Positions 60,736-64,000 of a stretch of 64,000 nucleotides of DNA are shown here, one piece after another; position 1 is the first letter of the stretch, and the number at the start of each line of letters is the position of its first letter. The notes beneath the pieces were generated by a model. That model was not told where the DNA came from and made no database searches. It was given only the letters and a program-made list of their open reading frames with translations. Both the position numbers and the translations under genes were made by a program. Source of the stretch: Fasciola hepatica (lineage: Eukaryota > Platyhelminthes > Trematoda > Plagiorchiida > Fasciolidae); contig CANUEZ040000140.1 in NCBI GenBank assembly GCA_948099385.1, forward strand, positions 434,001 to 498,000, read 5' to 3'.

Positions 60736-60883
60736 GGCGCACGCAGACGATACTATTCAACAAAAGTCGCATAGATCTTCCTGAACTGCAGGGCGCCGTT
60801 TGTATATACAGATTTCGTACAAATAAGTAACAAACATTTCTATGATATTTGCACACTTTTTGTTTTACTGCGTGCCCTCGTGA

Positions 60884-60945
60884 CCGGGCGGCCACGATCG
60901 TGGCCGACTATAGTCGACTATAGTCGTGCGGATCGACACGTCGAT
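60884..60945. repeat. Cluster of perfect palindromes
   Basis: GGCCACGATCGTGGCC (60890-60905) is a perfect 16-bp palindrome. It overlaps two tandem CGACTATAGTCG palindromes (60905-60916, 60915-60926) and is followed by TCGACACGTCGA (60933-60944, a 5-bp stem around AC). The local base composition is very GC-rich compared with the surroundings. Confidence 0.95.
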
Positions 60946-60949
60946 TTAA

Positions 60950-61690
60950 CCCTAACCCCCTCACAAAAACTAAGTTCAATCCGAATGAACCTTGACCATT
61001 TCAGTACAATCATTTCCTATATGATTTGTAAAGACTAGGGAATGAGTCATTCGAAACAGTTGCTTGTCTCCGAAAACGTGTTCCGAAATCTATCAATTCT
61101 CTGGATGGTTCTTCCTTTAGAGTCGAACTCTTTCATACCTGACGGAGTCAATATTGCCCTTTCTTTTAATGTACCAGAAACTGGCAAACAGTGATTCCTC
61201 TGTTTTACTCGTCTTGATTTTTACGTTTTCCATTTTCGCACATTTGGAATCGTCAGTTAACACGCGTTTCATTTTTTCGTGCTTTGTAGACAGGGTCGCT
61301 AAGTTTGAGTTTAGGTAGGTTTCGAACCGAAATATTCTGGAAAAGACATGCTATTATTTCACGATAACCACTTACGAATTCCCGGTGGGGTGTCGCATCT
61401 ATTTCAGTTCAGTTCAGTTCAGTTTGCACAGGACAGGTAATAGCCACGGCCGATCGAGCGTCCAGAATTCCTTCGATGGTATGCACAACAGTTATGCGCC
61501 CACCACTGCCGAGTGTATTTCGTCGAATCCTCGCTAAAAATGAGAGGAAAACGGAAAACCTCATCGCACGTCAACTGCGAGAGACATTATGCATCGTGAG
61601 CGTTCACTGAGATAGTATGCAATGAGGGGAAAAGTCTGTTTAAAACATGCTCCAGAAGGAACACCGTGCTACCCGTCATCCATCTTGTTG
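60950..61690. other. No gene; (CAGTT)n microsatellite at about 61399-61422
   Basis: Intergenic DNA holding a five-unit CAGTT repeat. A TAACCCTAACCCC word at 60947-60959 is telomere-like but only two units long. I see no coding exon. Confidence 0.5.
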
Positions 61691-61696
61691 ATATAC

Positions 61697-63998
61697 TCAA
61701 GGCTCACTACAAGGAAAGATCTCGTACCACTTACAATCTAGGGCACCTTTGAAGGATTGGACTGTCTGCAGATTTACCATTTTACCGGGCAGACCGTTCC
61801 AACTGTTCACAAACCTGTTGCTGAAGAAGTGCGATCTAGCCATCAACCTAGTTCGGGCTTTTATCAACTTCTTTTCATGTCCCCTTGTTCTGGAGTCTAC
61901 GGCCACTTGGAATAGACTATCCGGTCTAAGGCCAGAAAAGCCCTTCATTACCTTGAAAGTTTCTATGAGATCCCCTCGACGTCTCCTCCTTTCCAATGAG
62001 AAAAGATTCAGGTCACAGAGTCTCTGCTCGTAAGTCTTGCCCCTCTGCCCTTCAACCATTCGTGTGGTGAGACGTTGGACTTTCTCGAGGCAGGCGGCGT
62101 CCTTTTTGTAGAAGGGTGACCAAGCCTGCACGCTACCTTCTAAGTGAGGTCGTACTATAGCCATGTAAATAGGTACGAATACCTCCAGCTTCCGGCAAGA
62201 CAACGCTGATCGCAGTCTAAAGAGCTCCCCACGAGCCTTATGCGCAGCAGCGACGCACTTGTAGCGGTTGCCATCTTCGTTCATACTTTTACCACGTTTA
62301 TTGTTTAACTGAACGCTGACTGCCAAGCGCGGTGGCCATTTGACCGTTGCTCTTGCGCACGCTCTCACGCACGCTCCCAAATACACGCTAACCACTATCT
62401 CTCCCAATCGCCTTCTCGTTCTCACGGGTCGTGGAGAATACTGTTCTGGTTAACATATTTGTGCAGTGCCGCGCATTAGAGTAACGTGCAGATGGTCCAC
62501 GCAGTACAAAGGACCGAAGCACGCGTTTACTAAGGAAACCGCGATGTAAGGTCTAATCAACCTTACACACTGCTCCGACCATTTGAAGTCACTGCTCATG
62601 ATGATCCCCAGGTCTTTAACCCTACTGGCTGCCTCTACGGTGAACAGCCCTTGATCATGAGCGACAGTTAGGCTCTCTGTTGACCTTGAAAACAAAAGGC
62701 TTTTTGAGCGTTTAGAGGTAAGTCCCATTCGTATGCCCAGTTCAGGACGGTACCTATTTCCCTGCCCAAGTCTGCCCTACCCTCAGATCCAACAATCTTC
62801 ACATCATCCGCAAAAATAAAGCTGGGCGATGGAAGAGTGGATGCTAAGTCATTAATAAATAACAAGAATAAGACCGGGCCTGGGACGGATCCCTGAGGTA
62901 CACCACTGGTGACGTTCAGCAATCTGGAGCACCTGTCCCCCACTCTGACGTAAAACGTCCTGTGGGAGAGGAAGTCCTCCAGCCACCTATATACTGGCCC
63001 ACCTATACCGAAAGTCTCCATCTTGCGTAGCAAAAGACGATGATTAACGGAGTCGAACGCCTTGCTAAAGTCCAGGTAGCATACCTCAACTTGCTTACCT
63101 TCGTCCAATCTTCGAGTTACCTCATCTTAGAAGCACAGGAGATTGGTCAGACAAGATCTATTTTTCAGGAATCCATGCTGCGCTGGGCTTAGCATGGAGT
63201 GCTGCAGTAAGTGCTGGCAGATATGGGCACGGATGATCTTCTCCAGGACTTTACATAGAATGCTAGTTAGGCTTACCGGCCTGTAGTTCTGCACATCCGA
63301 CTTAGGCCCACTCTTATGTATTGCCACGACTGCCGCGACTTTCCAGTCCTGAGGCAGCTTACCCTGGTCCATCGTGGATCTGTACAGTCTGCATACCGAT
63401 GGAGCTATGATATCCGCCAACGGCTTGATGATAGCTGGATGAATGCCACCTGGGCCCGCTGACTTGTGGCTGTTTAACTCCTGCAGGTACTTACGCACGC
63501 TTTCCTCTGAGAAATCTAGCTCGTTTAAGTGGGGGGATGCACCAGAGCTAGATCTACTCGTACCCCACTGTCTATCCTATGTACACTACCAAAGTATTCC
63601 CCCAGGGCGTCTGCTTTACCCTGGTCATCAGTGACAATACCAAAGTCTCTAGTGGATAGTGGACCTACGGCATTTCTTGTTGAGCCTTTAGACTGTACAT
63701 AGCTGTAGAACTTCTTCGGCTGTTGTCTTACAAACTGGGCCAATTTGAGCTCAAATTCCCGCTTGGAAGTTCTCAAAAGGCTTACAGTCTCGTTTCTCAG
63801 CTTCGTATAGCTGTTCCAGGCTAGCTGGCTGCCGGAAGCTTTGTACTGGTTCCAAGAACGGTTTCTACGTCTAATGGCCTTGGCTATTGCAGCCTTCCAC
63901 CACATGGGTTTACCCTCCCCACTCCTTCTTTTTAGGGGTGCGAACTCTTCCTGTAGGGCAGTCAGGGATCCCTTTATGGCCTGCCAGCGCTCCTCCAC
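61697..63998 (-). pseudogene. CR1/Jockey-type non-LTR retrotransposon, RT and C-terminus, 5' end outside the window
   Basis: From the window edge inward: a basic linker (63998-63525, PKKFYSYVQSKG), RT fingers (63498-63127: HKSAGPGGIHPAIIKPL, VAIHKSGPKSDVQNYRPVSL, QHGFLKNRSC), palm (63108-62730: YLDFSKAFDSVNHRLL, SGVPQGSVPGPVLFLLFIND, FIFADDVKIVG with catalytic ADD) and thumb/C-terminus (62715-61697: VKDLGIIMSSDFKWSEQCV, AIVRPHLEGSVQAWSP, RRRRGDLIETFKVM, WNGLPGKMV). Lesions: a frameshift near 63525, TAA where GAA is expected at about 63126, a frameshift near 62715, and a 308-bp insertion. The catalytic residues are intact, so inactivation looks fairly recent. Confidence 0.92.
62260..62567. mobile_element. 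308-bp insertion nested in the LINE, MITE-like
   Basis: The LINE protein SEQCV (62580 side) should continue directly into AAAHKARGEL (62255 side). The two are separated by 308 bp flanked by CACT on both sides (62256-62259 and 62568-62571), a likely 4-bp target-site duplication. The insert begins TGTAGCGGTTG and ends as the complement of TGTAAGGTTG, short imperfect inverted termini. At its right end TGTAAGGT and ACCTTACA make an 8-bp stem. It has no coding capacity. The superfamily is unknown. Confidence 0.6.
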
Positions 63999-64000
63999 AG

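Noticed and set aside
60947..60959. TAACCCTAACCCC, telomere-like
   Set aside because: Only two units; no tandem run, so not an interstitial telomere by this evidence.
61749..62033. 94-codon + frame opposite the LINE C-terminus
   Set aside because: Antisense shadow of the recognised LINE protein on the - strand.

Overview
The window is animal nuclear DNA, most probably from a trematode flatworm. It is AT-rich and gene-poor, with split genes bounded by GT/AG introns, and it is crowded with decayed retroelements of types common in flukes: APE-endonuclease non-LTR elements, Ty3/Gypsy, a Penelope-like element with a GIY-YIG domain, and a CACTA-like DNA transposon. The trematode assignment is an inference from the gene and repeat content. 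Nothing bacterial is present: no operons, CRISPR arrays or prokaryotic promoters.

The one gene that looks intact is a legumain (asparaginyl endopeptidase, peptidase family C13) on the + strand. I could assemble it into 13 exons between 13822 and 25822 (1296 coding nt, 431 aa, all phases closing), with a TATA box about 50 bp upstream and AATAAA signals downstream. A second, full-length but broken copy lies on the - strand (51116 to 40934). Its first exon carries a stop, exon 3 has two stops, exons 11 and 12 have frameshifts, exons 8 and 9 were not found, and the TATA box is gone. Together the two form a large inverted duplication: arm A about 12503-27835, arm B about 34454-52440, spacer 6.6 kb. 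Identity between the arms is patchy. Near-identical tracts alternate with strongly diverged ones, which is the look of gene conversion. A third, nearly identical inverted piece holding only the promoter and exon 1 sits at about 7398-8388, head to head with the intact gene.

Region by region: 0.2-2 kb, decayed dispersed repeats also seen inverted at 29.6-31.1 kb; 2.6-5.2 kb, a broken endonuclease/reverse-transcriptase non-LTR element; 6.5-7.35 kb, TA microsatellites around a SINE-like unit with a complete hammerhead ribozyme motif; 7.4-8.4 kb, the orphan exon-1 copy; 9.57-11.56 kb, another broken LINE; 12.5-27.8 kb, arm A (legumain plus the 5' part of a Gypsy element); 27.8-30 kb, nothing recognised; 30.03-33.02 kb, the first copy of a 3-kb repeat; 33.1-34.45 kb, Gypsy RT/RNase H; 34.45-52.44 kb, arm B (Gypsy 5' part with a 4.47-kb insertion, then the legumain pseudogene); 52.46-55.44 kb, the second copy of the 3-kb repeat; 55.6-56.9 kb, a LINE fragment and a Penelope-like element split into two head-to-head halves; 57.05-60.56 kb, a CACTA-like transposon with transposase, a DUF4806-like region and hairpin subterminal repeats; 60.7-61 kb, palindrome clusters; 61.7 kb to the window end, a CR1/Jockey-type LINE on the - strand carrying a nested 308-bp insertion.

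The most interesting items are the hammerhead ribozyme with a self-complementary helix III, the mosaic inverted legumain duplication with its orphan promoter/exon-1 copy, the CACTA-like element with very short introns and a hairpin array, and the head-to-head Penelope-like element.
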